DNA from: Leptothermofonsia sichuanensis E412
Lineage (GTDB): Bacteria > Cyanobacteriota > Cyanobacteriia > Leptolyngbyales > Leptolyngbyaceae
Length of the DNA stretch: 64,000 nt
Assembly: GCF_019891175.1 (NCBI RefSeq)
Contig: NZ_CP072600.1
Span: forward strand, 434,001-498,000
Reading direction: 5' to 3'
A program made the translations under genes and the position numbers. The stretch's first letter is position 1, and each line of letters begins with the position of its first letter. Positions 24,489 to 34,505 of the stretch are shown piece after piece. The notes beneath the pieces are model-generated. The model was not told the DNA's origin, searched no databases, and saw only the letters and a list, made by a program, of their open reading frames with translations.

Positions 24489-26459
24489 ATGGTTAACACT
24501 CAAACACCTCCTCTTGTTCGTAAGCCTTCAAAAGTTGAAGTGCTTAAAGACCGCAGCAATTTTTTACGTGAGCCAGTTGCCTCTGAACTGCTGGTAGACA
24601 CGACCCACTTTTCAGAAGATGCGATTCAAATTCTCAAGTTTCATGGCTCCTATCAGCAGGACAATCGGGACAATCGGGTCAAAGGACAGGAGAAAGATTA
24701 TCAGTTCATGCTGCGCACCCGCAGTCCCGGTGGGTTTATTCCGCCACAACTCTACCTGACCCTAGATCGCCTGTCAGATGAGTATGGAAACCACACGATC
24801 CGGGCAACTACGCGCCAGGGATTTCAACTCCACGGCATCCTGAAAAAGAACCTGAAAGGGGCGATCTCCGCCATTGTGCACAGCATGGGATCCACATTGG
24901 GTGCCTGCGGAGATCTGAACCGCAACGTCATGGCTCCCCCGGCTCCCTACAAAAATCGCCCGGAGTACCAGTACGCCTGGGAATATGCGAACAACATCGC
25001 AGATTTACTGACACCCCAGACCGGCGCATATTACGAGATCTGGCTGGATGGGGAAAAGGCAATTTCGGCGGAGGAAAATCCGGAGGTGGTGGCTGCCCGC
25101 CAGCGGAATGGGAACGGTACCATTTTCCATGACCAGGAAGAGCCGATCTACGGTGCCCACTATATGCCGCGCAAGTTCAAGTGCTGCGTCACGGTTCCTG
25201 GGGATAACTCGGTCGATCTGTTCTCTCAGGATGTTTGTCTGGTGGTGATGACAGACGGACAGGCTGAGCTGCAAGGCTTTAATGTGTTTGCTGGCGGCGG
25301 GCTAGGGCGCACCCACAATAAGGAAGAAACCTTTCCCCGGTTGGCAGACCCGATCGGCTATGTCGATAAAGCCGATGTCTATGACTTGATGAAAGCGATT
25401 GTGGCCACTCAACGGGACTATGGCGATCGCACCAATCGCCGCCATGCCCGTATGAAATATCTGGTCGAAGACTGGGGGGTAGAGCGCTTCCGGGACAAGG
25501 TTGAAAGTTACTTTGGCAAACCAATTCAACCCCTTCAACCGATGCCAGAGTTTCAATATCTGGACTTCCTGGGCTGGCATGAACAGGGGGATGGCAACCT
25601 GTTTGTGGGCATCTCAGTTGAAAACGGACGGATTAAGGATGAAGGCAGTTTCCAGCTCAAGACGGCCTTAAAAGAAATTGTCCAGACATATAACCTGCCA
25701 ATGCGGCTCACCCCCAGCCAGAACATCATTCTTTACGAAATTGCTCCGGCGCACCAACCCGAAATCCAGGCTATTCTCAACCGCTGTGGTATTCAGCGCG
25801 AAGATGAAATAGACCCCCTGGAGCGCTACGCGATGGCCTGCCCTGCCTTACCCACCTGCGGTCTGGCAACCACCGAGTCTGAGCGCGCCCTGCCCGGCAT
25901 TCTGGAACGCATCCGGGCTGTCCTGACAAAAGTGGGGTTACCCCAGGAACATTTCATCACGCGCATGACTGGCTGCCCCAATGGCTGCGCCCGTCCCTAC
26001 CTGGCAGAATTGGGGTTTGTAGGCAATGGTCCCGGTCTTTATCAGGTCTGGCTCGGAGCTGCCCCAAACCAGACCCGGCTGGCAAAACCCTATCTGGAAA
26101 AGATGCACGTCGATGACCTGGAAACCACGCTGGAGCCAATTTTTGTCTACTTCAGGCAGTGGCGGCAGGCAAATGAGAGCTTCGGTGATTTCTGCGATCG
26201 CGTTGGCCTGGATGCCATCCATCAGTATGTTGCCAGCTACGACCCTGGTAGTGTTTCTACCCCTGGGGGCAGTTCCACCTCGAACGGCAACAGCGTCACC
26301 CCCCCCCAAAAAACCACCCGAGTACGCCGCCGCGTGACTGTGCAGGAAGCAACCTACACACGCCTTCAAGAAGCTGCCGCCCAGACAGGCAAACCCATTA
26401 GCCATCTGGCGAATGAGGCGATCGAGGAGTTTCTTAGAAGGATGAAGGATGAAAGCTGA
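24489..26459 (+). CDS. sir: Ferredoxin-sulfite reductase with C-terminal ribbon-helix-helix-like extension
   Basis: Reduces sulfite to sulfide with six ferredoxin electrons in assimilatory sulfur metabolism. It has 656 residues from ATG 24489; a TTG at 24441 is less likely. The first half contains the substrate-binding repeat ([12 protein letters not shown]). The siroheme/4Fe-4S ligands are C451 and C457 (ACPALPTC) and C496 and C500 (GCPNGC). Length fits SiR rather than the shorter NirA. After a flexible linker, residues about 612-656 ([34 protein letters not shown]) have the strand-helix-turn-helix pattern of CopG/ribbon-helix-helix proteins. Plant plastid SiR binds DNA, so the tail is worth noting, but its role here is unknown. 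Confidence 0.92.
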   Translation: MVNTQTPPLVRKPSKVEVLKDRSNFLREPVASELLVDTTHFSEDAIQILKFHGSYQQDNRDNRVKGQEKDYQFMLRTRSPGGFIPPQLYLTLDRLSDEYGNHTIRATTRQGFQLHGILKKNLKGAISAIVHSMGSTLGACGDLNRNVMAPPAPYKNRPEYQYAWEYANNIADLLTPQTGAYYEIWLDGEKAISAEENPEVVAARQRNGNGTIFHDQEEPIYGAHYMPRKFKCCVTVPGDNSVDLFSQDVCLVVMTDGQAELQGFNVFAGGGLGRTHNKEETFPRLADPIGYVDKADVYDLMKAIVATQRDYGDRTNRRHARMKYLVEDWGVERFRDKVESYFGKPIQPLQPMPEFQYLDFLGWHEQGDGNLFVGISVENGRIKDEGSFQLKTALKEIVQTYNLPMRLTPSQNIILYEIAPAHQPEIQAILNRCGIQREDEIDPLERYAMACPALPTCGLATTESERALPGILERIRAVLTKVGLPQEHFITRMTGCPNGCARPYLAELGFVGNGPGLYQVWLGAAPNQTRLAKPYLEKMHVDDLETTLEPIFVYFRQWRQANESFGDFCDRVGLDAIHQYVASYDPGSVSTPGGSSTSNGNSVTPPQKTTRVRRRVTVQEATYTRLQEAAAQTGKPISHLANEAIEEFLRRMKDES

Positions 26460-26536
26460 TTCAGCCTTCTGGGGCACAATCCGATTGACAAACCCGGTTA
26501 TCTTCCTTTCTTGAAAATTCCTCCTTCCTCCTTCCT

Positions 26537-27298
26537 ATGCCCCAGTTGCAGCGGATTGTGGTTGCCCCTCAACAAATTCAGGGTCAGCAAATTCGTTTGA
26601 ACCCGGAGCAGATACATTATCTGTTGCGGGTTTTGCGCTTGAAGGTAGGCGATCGCTTCGTGGCCATGGACGGACAGGGGCACTCCTGGCTGGCAATCCT
26701 GATCGAAACCGCCGCTTCGGCTCCAATCCGGGCAGAGGTTCTGGAACCCCTGATCAGCCACACAGAATTGCCTGTGATGACTACCCTGGTCATGGCACTG
26801 CCCAGGGGTACAGGTTTTGATGAAGTCGTGCGCCAGGTTACCGAACTGGGTGTCTCAACGATTGCTCCTGTCATCAGCGATCGCACCCTGCTTCACCCCG
26901 GTCCTCAAAAGCTGGAACGCTGGCGGCGGATTGCCCAGGAAGCCGCCGAACAGTCCGAACGCCAGATGGTTCCTACCATCCTGGAACCAACCCCCCTGGT
27001 CAAATACCTGAAAACTAGCCATACTCCCGCCCTCAAATACATCTGTATTACACGCCAGTCAGCCCCCCACCTGCTGACTTGCCTCCACCCATTACCCGTT
27101 CCCCCCCACCCAATTCAAATCGCCATTGGTCCGGAGGGGGGGTGGACAGCAGGCGAAATCGAACAGGCGATCGCCACTGGCTATCAACCCGTCTCCCTTG
27201 GTTCCCGTATTCTGCGGGCAGTCACCGCACCCATCGTTGCCCTTTCTTTAGTAGCAGCCCTGTATGAAACAGGGGATGATAGGGTAGTTGAAAATTGA
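26537..27298 (+). CDS. rsmE: 16S rRNA (uracil-1498-N3)-methyltransferase RsmE
   Basis: A 253-residue SPOUT methyltransferase that adds a methyl to N3 of U1498 in 16S rRNA using AdoMet. N-terminal PUA-like region: RIVVAPQQIQ to LRVLRLKVGDRF. The C-terminal trefoil-knot motifs are AIGPEGGWTAGEIE and VSLGSRILRAVTA, both characteristic of RsmE. ATG at 26537 follows a polypyrimidine stretch without a strong ribosome site. It starts 77 bp after sir on the same strand. The region between knot motifs has a short proline-rich insert (HPLPVPPHPIQ). Confidence 0.93.
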   Translation: MPQLQRIVVAPQQIQGQQIRLNPEQIHYLLRVLRLKVGDRFVAMDGQGHSWLAILIETAASAPIRAEVLEPLISHTELPVMTTLVMALPRGTGFDEVVRQVTELGVSTIAPVISDRTLLHPGPQKLERWRRIAQEAAEQSERQMVPTILEPTPLVKYLKTSHTPALKYICITRQSAPHLLTCLHPLPVPPHPIQIAIGPEGGWTAGEIEQAIATGYQPVSLGSRILRAVTAPIVALSLVAALYETGDDRVVEN

Positions 27299-27459
27299 AC
27301 GTTGAGAATTGAGCCTGACAGCATTGAACCTTGAACGTTTGACATTGGTAATGGGTTATCGACAAATGACTTTTACTCCCGCCCCCATCCTGCGAGAACG
27401 CCAGAGGCAAACACCCCTCACCCATTACTCCTCCCCCCTCCCTCCTCACCTCCTTTCCT

Positions 27460-28548
27460 ATGCTCGATCAAGTAACTGCTGCCTTCGAACGCCAGGACTA
27501 TCAAACGGCTGCCCACCTGTTGAAACAGTTGCTCAAGGAGATGCCCCACGATCCCTGGGTGCAGTTCTACACCGCCCGTTTGCAGGAGGTGGCGGGGAAA
27601 CTTGACACGGCTGAGGAAACCTACCGCCAACTGTTGCGGAATGCCACCAGCTCGAAACTGGCAACACAGTCTCGCCAGGGTATACAGCGCATAGAAGCCA
27701 TGCGACAGGAGCGGCGACAACAGGCGATCGCCCAGACAGGCCAGGATCCTGCCAGTAACGAACCCGGATTCATGGTGCTGGAAGCTGTGGCAGGAGATGC
27801 CAGAACTATCGCTGTACAAAATTTTGCCCGTGTCATGAAGTTGGATGCCTACACAGCCCGGATGTTGCTACCCAGCCGGGGATGGCGACTCTACCGCAGC
27901 AACACCGTGGGTGAATTGCAGGTCTATGGCCAGGAACTTCGTGAAGCAGGAGTCCCTGTATTCTGGGCATCCCTCGCCCAACTGCAAAAAATTCAGGTGT
28001 TTCAGGTGCACTATTTTCAGTCCATTTCACCCAGGGTCAATGTCGTATGTCGTAATCAGTATGACCAGGTGGGGACGCTGACGTTTGATTGGGCAGAGAT
28101 CCGTCAGCGGGTGGAAGGAATGATACCCGTATTTGAGCAGGTTCTAACCCTGGGCTATCGCGATCGCCTGGAGCGCAAGGAAGCCACCCAGGACTATAGC
28201 CACTTTTGCGATTTGCACCTGCCCGGTCGGCGTTGTATCCTGCGCTTACAGGACACCCAGTATGAATTTCACCAGGGCATTTCAGTGGTTCCCAGGCAGG
28301 GGACGGTTGATCCATTGGATCGCAATACCATTCGGACAAACTGGAACCACTTGCTGGAGCTACTCAATCAGCAATTATGTGATCAGCCCGTCTGGACAGA
28401 CTTCACAGCCTTTGCCGAAACCGCATCTGATTTTGCGATTCCCTTGAGGCGACTTAAATCCCATATCCATCTTCTGCGTTATTCAGAAAGCCATTGGGAT
28501 ACGGCATTTCAACTCTATAGCGGCATGATATTTTTGCGGCATCCGTAA
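27460..28548 (+). CDS. TPR-repeat protein, cyanobacterial, function unknown
   Basis: A 362-residue protein. The first 70 residues hold two tetratricopeptide-like repeats (YQTAAHLLKQLLKEMPHDPW; LDTAEETYRQLLRNA). The remainder is a conserved-looking globular domain with AVQNFARVMKLDAYTARMLL and many aromatic residues, not matched to a known enzyme. No signal peptide or membrane segment. It lies downstream of rsmE in the same direction, 161 bp apart. Adaptor function through the TPR part is a reasonable guess; nothing more can be said. Confidence 0.75.
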   Translation: MLDQVTAAFERQDYQTAAHLLKQLLKEMPHDPWVQFYTARLQEVAGKLDTAEETYRQLLRNATSSKLATQSRQGIQRIEAMRQERRQQAIAQTGQDPASNEPGFMVLEAVAGDARTIAVQNFARVMKLDAYTARMLLPSRGWRLYRSNTVGELQVYGQELREAGVPVFWASLAQLQKIQVFQVHYFQSISPRVNVVCRNQYDQVGTLTFDWAEIRQRVEGMIPVFEQVLTLGYRDRLERKEATQDYSHFCDLHLPGRRCILRLQDTQYEFHQGISVVPRQGTVDPLDRNTIRTNWNHLLELLNQQLCDQPVWTDFTAFAETASDFAIPLRRLKSHIHLLRYSESHWDTAFQLYSGMIFLRHP

Positions 28549-28558
28549 TGTCGTCTGG

Positions 28559-28635
28559 GGTTGCTGATTCTGGGTATGAATTAAAGGTTGTATGGATTAA
28601 AACTCCGTTCCAATTCATACGGCTATTCAGCAATA
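28559..28635. repeat. 75-bp palindromic repeat (family P), copy 5
   Basis: TTGCTGATTCTGGGTATGAA to CATACGGCTATTCAGCAAT, right after the TPR gene. Confidence 0.9.
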
Positions 28636-28821
28636 CCGTGTCGTCTCAGGTTTAGCTGTCATGGCTATCACCCCACCTGTGAGTTGACTTTTTTCCGAAA
28701 ATGTCTGAATCAAGCTAAAGTTATGGCAGAGTTATTGACTGATTCTTCGAAAAAGACCTTAAAGTATATAACCTTCATAAACATGCGATCAGTGATGGGG
28801 CGATAAGGGCAGCAGCAGGCA

Positions 28822-29238
28822 ATGATTACGGCTTCGGAATCAAGTTCAGAGGCAGTCATCCGAATATTATTGGTGGAAGATAATGATATCAATCGTCAAT
28901 TGATGACTGATTACCTCAAGTATTGTGGATACGAAGTTCTCAGCCTGCCCAAAGGAAGTGGGTTTGCCACTGCCATGAGACAGTTTGAGCCTCATTTAGT
29001 TCTACTCGACTTAAAATTGCCCGATATCGATGGTTATACGCTGCTTCAACAAATTCAGCAAAAACCAGAGTGGGTAAACATTCCAGTGATTGTCGTTTCT
29101 GCTTATGCCTTTCAATCCGATCAACAACGTGCATTAAATCTGGGTGCCCGCCGTTATCTAGTTAAACCCGTAAAGCTGCCTGAACTGATGCAGGCTATCT
29201 CAGAGGAATTAGCCTACTCAGGATCGCCAACGGGGTAA
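28822..29238 (+). CDS. Stand-alone receiver-domain response regulator
   Basis: A 138-residue CheY/DivK-like receiver with no output domain. Phospho-acceptor D63 (LLDLKLPDIDG), acidic pocket E19-D20 (LLVEDND), switch S93 (VVSAYAF) and K115 (YLVKPVK) are all present. It would relay phosphate from a histidine kinase that is not nearby. ATG at 28822 gives about 13 residues before the first strand. It stops 12 bp before the convergent DUF928 gene. Confidence 0.92.
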   Translation: MITASESSSEAVIRILLVEDNDINRQLMTDYLKYCGYEVLSLPKGSGFATAMRQFEPHLVLLDLKLPDIDGYTLLQQIQQKPEWVNIPVIVVSAYAFQSDQQRALNLGARRYLVKPVKLPELMQAISEELAYSGSPTG

Positions 29239-29249
29239 CCCATGACCAC

Positions 29250-29990
29250 CTACTGATTGCATGGCTGAATTAGAGGTTCCCCAGCAATCTTATCTAACTT
29301 GACTGACTTCATCAGGGTTGTCCAACTGCTGGTTAAAGCGGTGTCCCTGGGATTGGCACAGCGCTGATCTGCCAGGGTCGTCAGGGTGTCAAACCAGATG
29401 CCGTTAGCCGCATAGAGATTGATGCGATCGCCCGCATCTGCCCTTGCCAGCTTACTTGAAAGTGCCGCATCGGGAGTAATCCGCTGTACCCAGCCTTCTA
29501 CCAGAACATCCCGTCGTCGGTCATTTGGGTTACAGATGATGGCAACGGACCAGCGATGGTCTTTCCCAACCGCCAGCGGTGGCAGGGTTGCCTGGTGGGG
29601 CAGGGTCAGGCTGGCAATCCCTGGAGTGCCGGAAATACTGAAAGTTGTGGTGTAGACCAGGGATTTATCTTCCTGATTCTCACTGGACTCGTACAGGGAA
29701 AATGCGGCAAATTTTGCCCGTGTTTGGGGCATGTACCAGAAAAAGCGAGGATAAGCAGCCGTGGTCAACCCAAAGTTGGTCTGGGGCATCAGGGCAGTCA
29801 GGTTAGCCGGTTTTGTCTCCACACAAATAAAGGCATCACGGGTGCCCCCTCCTTCTCGCCGTCCTGGGATGCCCCGTCTTGGTGGCTTAAACTCAGTAGC
29901 CATTGCAACCAGGGGCAAACTGCACATCAGCAGTCCTAAAAACAACCCAACGCTCCGGATAGTGGCTACAGAATAATTTGGCGATCGCAT
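29250..29990 (-). CDS. DUF928 family protein, exported
   Basis: A 246-residue protein with an N-terminal signal-type segment (SVGLFLGLLMCSLPLVAMAT). The DUF928 body follows (RGIPGRREGGGTRD, then PQTNFGLTTAAYPRFFWYMP). It is probably periplasmic. Function is unknown; in cyanobacteria the family often lies near two-partner secretion genes. Here it is divergent from a TpsB gene, with 211 bp between start codons that likely hold both promoters. Confidence 0.88.
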   Translation of the reverse strand: MRSPNYSVATIRSVGLFLGLLMCSLPLVAMATEFKPPRRGIPGRREGGGTRDAFICVETKPANLTALMPQTNFGLTTAAYPRFFWYMPQTRAKFAAFSLYESSENQEDKSLVYTTTFSISGTPGIASLTLPHQATLPPLAVGKDHRWSVAIICNPNDRRRDVLVEGWVQRITPDAALSSKLARADAGDRINLYAANGIWFDTLTTLADQRCANPRDTALTSSWTTLMKSVKLDKIAGEPLIQPCNQ

Positions 29991-30201
29991 AGAGTTCGAG
30001 TCCTTACTGGGTCACGCAAGCATTCAGTACACCTTATCTTATTCAAGCAAATTTACGAATTTTCCAGATTTGTATTTACTCTGGAGAACACAGAATACAA
30101 TAAACTGGCTTGCAGTGAAGGGAAATCCAGGAGTTCTGGCCCATCGCCAGACTCACAGGAAAATCTTTCCAGTATTGCCGCGAGTTTGGCAGAGGCGATC
30201 C

Positions 30202-32037
30202 ATGCAGTTAAAGCAGATTGGCGTTCGATGGGGAGCATCCATTTCAGGTGGGCTTTCGTGGTTGGTTTTGATGCAACCAGGGTCTGCCATTCCAACCATA
30301 CTGGCAGGTCAAATAGGGGCGGGTTATTGGGAAACTCCCCAGGCTGAGGAGTTGGGGGACACCGCCAGTTTAGTTGCCCAGACACCATTTCCAGACCCCA
30401 GCCAAACTCGCCCAGACCCGGTCCGCGATCGCCTGATTCAGCCAGTTCCGCTGCCCACCCCAGAAACGCCCAACCAGATTGAACCTGTTCTGCCCACAGC
30501 CCCTACCCCTGTTCCTGCAGAGCCTGCTGACCAGCCTCCGGTCAGCATCTCAGTGACCAGGATTGAAGTAAAAGGCAGCACGATTCTGGGTCCAGCAGAG
30601 CTAGATCCAATTACAAAGCCGCTGGAGGGGCGAACAGTCACACTGGAAGAACTGAGTCAGGTCGCCGATGCCATTACCCAGCTTTATCTGAACCGGGGTT
30701 TTATCACCTCCAGAGCCGTTCTCGTAGACCAGACCATTACCGATGGTGTTGTCCGGATTCAAGTCATTGAGGGATCCCTGGAATCGATCACGATTGAAGG
30801 GGCGCAGCGAGTGCGGGAATCCTACATTCGCAGTCGGATTGCACTGGGGGCACAGAGTCCCCTGAACCGAGATCAGTTAGAAGACCAGCTCAGGTTGTTG
30901 AAAGCCGATCCATTATTTTCAAATGTGGAAGCCAGTTTGCGTCCGGGCACCCAGTTAGGCCAGAGCATCCTGATTGTGCGCGTCACCGAAGCAAAGCCCT
31001 GGTCTGCCTATGTTGGGGTTGATAATTACTCGCCACCGAGCGTTGGCTCAGTCCGGTTTGGGGGTGGGCTTGGCTACCGTAATCTGACTGGTTTGGGGGA
31101 TGACCTGTTTGCTTCCTACTTCCGTTCCTTTACGGGCGGCTCCAGTGTGGCTGACTTCAGCTTCCGGTTGCCGGTAAACCCCATGAACGGAACGGTTCAG
31201 TTTCGCTTTTCGCCCAGCTTTAGTCGCGTCACAGATGATGACTTTGAAGCGCTGGATATTCGGGGCAGAAACTTCCTCTATGAACTCAGCTACCGGCAGC
31301 CTCTGCTCCGTACTCCACGGGAGGAATTTGCCCTTTCTGTCGGATTTACTGCTCAAAATGGGCAGACGTTTTTGTTCCAGAATATTGGGTTTCCGTTTGG
31401 GTTTGGTCCCGATGCAGAAGGCAACAGCCGCACTCGTGTTTTTAAGTTTGGACAGGAATATGTTCGGCGTGACCCTCAGGGAGCCTGGGCCTTGCGATCG
31501 CTGTTTAATATCGGCACTGGCATTCTGGGGGCAACGGAAAATCCAGACCCGATCCCGGACGGGCGGTTCTTTAGCTGGCTAGGACAGGTCCAGCGGGTAC
31601 AACGGTTGGGCAGTAATCATTTGCTCATTGTTCAGAGCGATTTGCAGCTCACTCCCGATACCCTGCTACCGTCTCAACAGTTTGTAATTGGGGGTGGTCA
31701 GTCGTTACGGGGCTATCGCCAAAATTTCCGCTCTGGAGACAATGGTTTCCGCTTCTCGGTCGAAGATCGGATCGCGCTTTTGCGAGATGCTGCTGGAATT
31801 CCCACCCTGCAACTTGCTCCATTTTTTGACGCTGGTACCGTCTGGAACACCTCTGACAACCCCAACCTGATCCCAAACGGACGAATTCTGGCAGGCATTG
31901 GGACGGGTATTCTGTGGCAGCCCGTTCCTAACCTGAATATGCGCTTCGACTTTGCCTATCCAATTACCAGACCCAGCGATCGCGGCAACGATATCCAGGA
32001 CAAAGGACTCTACTTCAGTGTTTACTACCAGTTTTAG
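30202..32037 (+). CDS. Two-partner secretion transporter (TpsB; ShlB/FhaC/HecB family)
   Basis: An outer-membrane protein of 611 residues from ATG 30202; TTG at 30070 would add 44 residues without a better signal. The N-terminal hydrophobic segment (GASISGGLSWLVLMQPGSAI) is a likely signal peptide. A proline-rich linker precedes a POTRA domain (VTRIEVKGSTILG, about 115-190) and then the ShlB/FhaC beta-barrel. It contains GGGQSLRGYRQN, close to the barrel-lid motif RGY of the family, and ends in YFSVYYQF with the terminal aromatic expected for barrel insertion. It exports a TpsA exoprotein, but none is encoded in the window. Confidence 0.93.
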   Translation: MQLKQIGVRWGASISGGLSWLVLMQPGSAIPTILAGQIGAGYWETPQAEELGDTASLVAQTPFPDPSQTRPDPVRDRLIQPVPLPTPETPNQIEPVLPTAPTPVPAEPADQPPVSISVTRIEVKGSTILGPAELDPITKPLEGRTVTLEELSQVADAITQLYLNRGFITSRAVLVDQTITDGVVRIQVIEGSLESITIEGAQRVRESYIRSRIALGAQSPLNRDQLEDQLRLLKADPLFSNVEASLRPGTQLGQSILIVRVTEAKPWSAYVGVDNYSPPSVGSVRFGGGLGYRNLTGLGDDLFASYFRSFTGGSSVADFSFRLPVNPMNGTVQFRFSPSFSRVTDDDFEALDIRGRNFLYELSYRQPLLRTPREEFALSVGFTAQNGQTFLFQNIGFPFGFGPDAEGNSRTRVFKFGQEYVRRDPQGAWALRSLFNIGTGILGATENPDPIPDGRFFSWLGQVQRVQRLGSNHLLIVQSDLQLTPDTLLPSQQFVIGGGQSLRGYRQNFRSGDNGFRFSVEDRIALLRDAAGIPTLQLAPFFDAGTVWNTSDNPNLIPNGRILAGIGTGILWQPVPNLNMRFDFAYPITRPSDRGNDIQDKGLYFSVYYQF

Positions 32038-32315
32038 AAACTGGTAGTCAGTTGGGCGATCGCCGGTAACCTCGCCCCCTGCATCCTGCATCCTGCATCT
32101 GTAAAATGCCCCAGACCAATCCCCCCAAAAATCATTCACCCATGGATAGATCGCAGGCAGTCCAAAGATTCATCCTGTAGCAGAGGTATCTGAGTTCTTC
32201 CTTTCCTATTCTGAAATGCAACCGATCAGGGATTCGTTTCGTATCCTGTCAGGGACTACAACCTTGATCAACAATTTCTCTGTTGATATTTATATTCAAA
32301 GTTGGGTATGTAGCT

Positions 32316-32585
32316 ATGACAAACTATTACCTCGGTCAGCAGGTTGAACTGGTTGAAGAACGTCTGGGCTGGGTTGGTATCTGGGCCCACGACGCTGGAG
32401 AAGTGAGCATTGGTTACTTTCCAAATGCCGACCATGCCTGGGATGCTGTTACAAAGTTAATTCAACGGGATCTGGCAGTGCGGGGGCTGCTGGATGTGGT
32501 GAATGAATGGTTAGAAGCCAGTACCATCAGGAACGACGAATATGTGATGATCGTTGACTCACTGATGCAGTTTGTGCTGACGTGA
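32316..32585 (+). CDS. Small acidic protein of unknown function
   Basis: An 89-residue protein starting at ATG 32316 (TNYYLGQQVELVEERLGWVG). It is rich in aromatic and acidic residues with two probable amphipathic helices (WDAVTKLIQRDLAVRG; LLDVVNEWLEA). No signal, membrane helix or known motif. A GC-compatible codon pattern and a 5' spacer of about 280 bp after tpsB support it as a separate gene. I do not recognise the family. Confidence 0.6.
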   Translation: MTNYYLGQQVELVEERLGWVGIWAHDAGEVSIGYFPNADHAWDAVTKLIQRDLAVRGLLDVVNEWLEASTIRNDEYVMIVDSLMQFVLT

Positions 32586-32608
32586 ACCATCAAATCGCTG
32601 ATCTGGGC

Positions 32609-32680
32609 ACTGCTGAATAGCCCTATGAATTGGAACGCAATTCATACACGGCTCTAATTTATCCCCAGATTCAGCAACAC
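32609..32680. repeat. 75-bp palindromic repeat (family P), copy 6
   Basis: CTGCTGAATAGCCCTATGAA to TATCCCCAGATTCAGCAA, slightly shortened in the middle. Confidence 0.85.
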
Positions 32681-32862
32681 CTTGATTTGAGAAGACCGGG
32701 TCGCAACCGAATAGCTGCGACTCTATTTGCTCATCTCCCGCCCTGGACTGTCCTGATTGTTAGAGAATCGCTAAAGTTTCTATCCAGCCCTGGGAAAGTT
32801 GGATATTCTAGGGGCTAGACTTAGAACACAAGCGATTCAGGTTATAGAGTCCCAGTCTACCT

Positions 32863-33480
32863 ATGCTTACGCAACTTGTGCGTCCAATGGTGCAGACCCA
32901 GCTTCGACTGTTAGCCAACAGTCGGGCTACCCGTTCAACCCTCGTCTCAACCGTTTCACAATGGCTTGGGTTTCTGGGCGTCAGGGCACAGGTCACTCAG
33001 TTGGACTCTGGGGCAGATAAGATTCAAATTTCTCTGACTGTGGATAAGCCGGAAGCCTGCGACCCAAAGGACTGGCAACAAATTCTGCATAACCTCCACC
33101 AGGCAGAGTCCGAGGCTGATTTACTGTCAACGACGGCAGCAAAGTTTACGCCCCAGCAGCAAAGCAAAATGAATCGGCTGCTGGCCTATTTGATCCAGAT
33201 TGGCAATCCAGGTGAACCGATAGACTGGGATGCCCTCTATCCCCAATTACAGTCGATTGGATTGGATGAATTGACCTTAATGGGCATTCGGTCTGCCCTG
33301 AAAGTCCCCCAATCTCTGGAGGATCTGGTAGAGGGGTTAGACTCAGATGTGGCGGCAGTTGCCTTGCCGAAGGCAGTCAGTATTGCCATGCTCGACAAGC
33401 GCGTGAATTCTTCTGAGGATTTGGCGCTGTCAACCCTACTCAAGGCAATGAGAGAGCAGCAGGAAGCCACGGCCAGTTAG
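32863..33480 (+). CDS. Conserved hypothetical protein, helical
   Basis: A 205-residue protein with ATG at 32863. The N-terminus (LTQLVRPMVQTQLRLLANSR) may be a short helix; the rest alternates helices with acidic loops. The C-terminal half (VALPKAVSIAMLDKRVNSSE) resembles a four-helix unit. There are no transmembrane segments, Cys pairs or nucleotide-binding motifs. It lies convergent to folP, with 53 bp between stops. No function can be given. Confidence 0.65.
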   Translation: MLTQLVRPMVQTQLRLLANSRATRSTLVSTVSQWLGFLGVRAQVTQLDSGADKIQISLTVDKPEACDPKDWQQILHNLHQAESEADLLSTTAAKFTPQQQSKMNRLLAYLIQIGNPGEPIDWDALYPQLQSIGLDELTLMGIRSALKVPQSLEDLVEGLDSDVAAVALPKAVSIAMLDKRVNSSEDLALSTLLKAMREQQEATAS

Positions 33481-33533
33481 AAAGAGGGGATTTAATCCAA
33501 CCGGGGGTTGGATCGGATTGGATCGGAAACGAA

Positions 33534-34391
33534 TTATGCACGCCAGATGGCATCTGCGACCCGGCAGGTATCCCGCATTTCACGGACATCATGAACTCGG
33601 ATAATATCTGCTGACCCTACGATCGCTGCACAACAGGCGGCGGCGGTTCCCCAGACCCGTTCTCTGGGGTTAGGCTGTTCCAGAATGTGCCCGATAAAGC
33701 TTTTGCGCGAGGGACCGACCAGGATCGGACAATTGAGGATCCGGAACTCGGGCAGGCGACGTAAAATTTCCAGGTTCTGGCTGTAGGTTTTGGCAAACCC
33801 AATACCGGGGTCAATCGCAATTTGAGTTCGCTCAATTCCTGCTGCGATCGCGGCCTCAATCCGATCGTTCAGAAATTCGAGGATTTCACCAATTAAGTCC
33901 TGATAATCCGTGAGCTGCTGCATGGTTTGGGGAGTTCCCCGAATATGCATCAAAATCAGGGGCACCCCCAGGTCTGCCACCACTGGCAGCATGGCTGGAT
34001 CATAGGTGGCTCCAGAAATATCATTGACGATATCTGCCCCAGCCGCGATCGCGGCGCGGGCGACCTCTGCCCGTGTAGTATCAATTGAAATTGGCGTATG
34101 GATAGTTTGCCGGATGGCCTGGATGACTGGAATTACCCGGCGCAGTTCTTCCTCCAGAGACACGTCAGCCGCATTGGGGCGGGTGGACTGTCCCCCCACA
34201 TCCAGAAGGTCAGTCCCTGACTCCACCAGGTAATGAGCCTGTTTCAGGGCAGTTTCGACCCGATCAAATTGCCCACCATCACTGAAACTGTCAGGTGTGA
34301 CATTCAACACACCCATCAGGTAGGTTCGTTGTCCCCAGGAAAACGTAGTATTCCTCAGATGCCATCCAGGTTGACCAGAAAAGTCCGCCAT
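33534..34391 (-). CDS. folP: Dihydropteroate synthase
   Basis: Joins p-aminobenzoate to dihydropterin pyrophosphate in folate synthesis. A 285-residue TIM barrel from ATG 34391; an upstream start at 34487 would add 32 unusual residues. It has both signatures: GVLNVTPDSFSDGG near the start and LDVGGQSTRP, followed by ISIDTTRAEVA, VNDISGA, IDPGIGFAKT and GPSRKSFIG. All main substrate-contact motifs are intact. It is followed on the same strand, upstream in coordinates, by the antiporter gene at 34506, so the two may be co-transcribed. Confidence 0.95.
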   Translation of the reverse strand: MADFSGQPGWHLRNTTFSWGQRTYLMGVLNVTPDSFSDGGQFDRVETALKQAHYLVESGTDLLDVGGQSTRPNAADVSLEEELRRVIPVIQAIRQTIHTPISIDTTRAEVARAAIAAGADIVNDISGATYDPAMLPVVADLGVPLILMHIRGTPQTMQQLTDYQDLIGEILEFLNDRIEAAIAAGIERTQIAIDPGIGFAKTYSQNLEILRRLPEFRILNCPILVGPSRKSFIGHILEQPNPRERVWGTAAACCAAIVGSADIIRVHDVREMRDTCRVADAIWRA

Positions 34392-34505
34392 CACAACCTC
34401 AATCCGAATAACACGAAAATAAATAATGTGATCATAAAATCGAGTTTGCCAGGCAAACTCTAGAAAAATACACGAATGGCTGTGCATTGAGACGAATTAC
34501 CTGGT

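Noticed and set aside
24489-26459. Nitrite reductase (NirA) as an alternative for the siroheme enzyme
   Set aside because: Length of 656 residues and the overall sequence fit sulfite reductase; no nitrate-assimilation genes are nearby.
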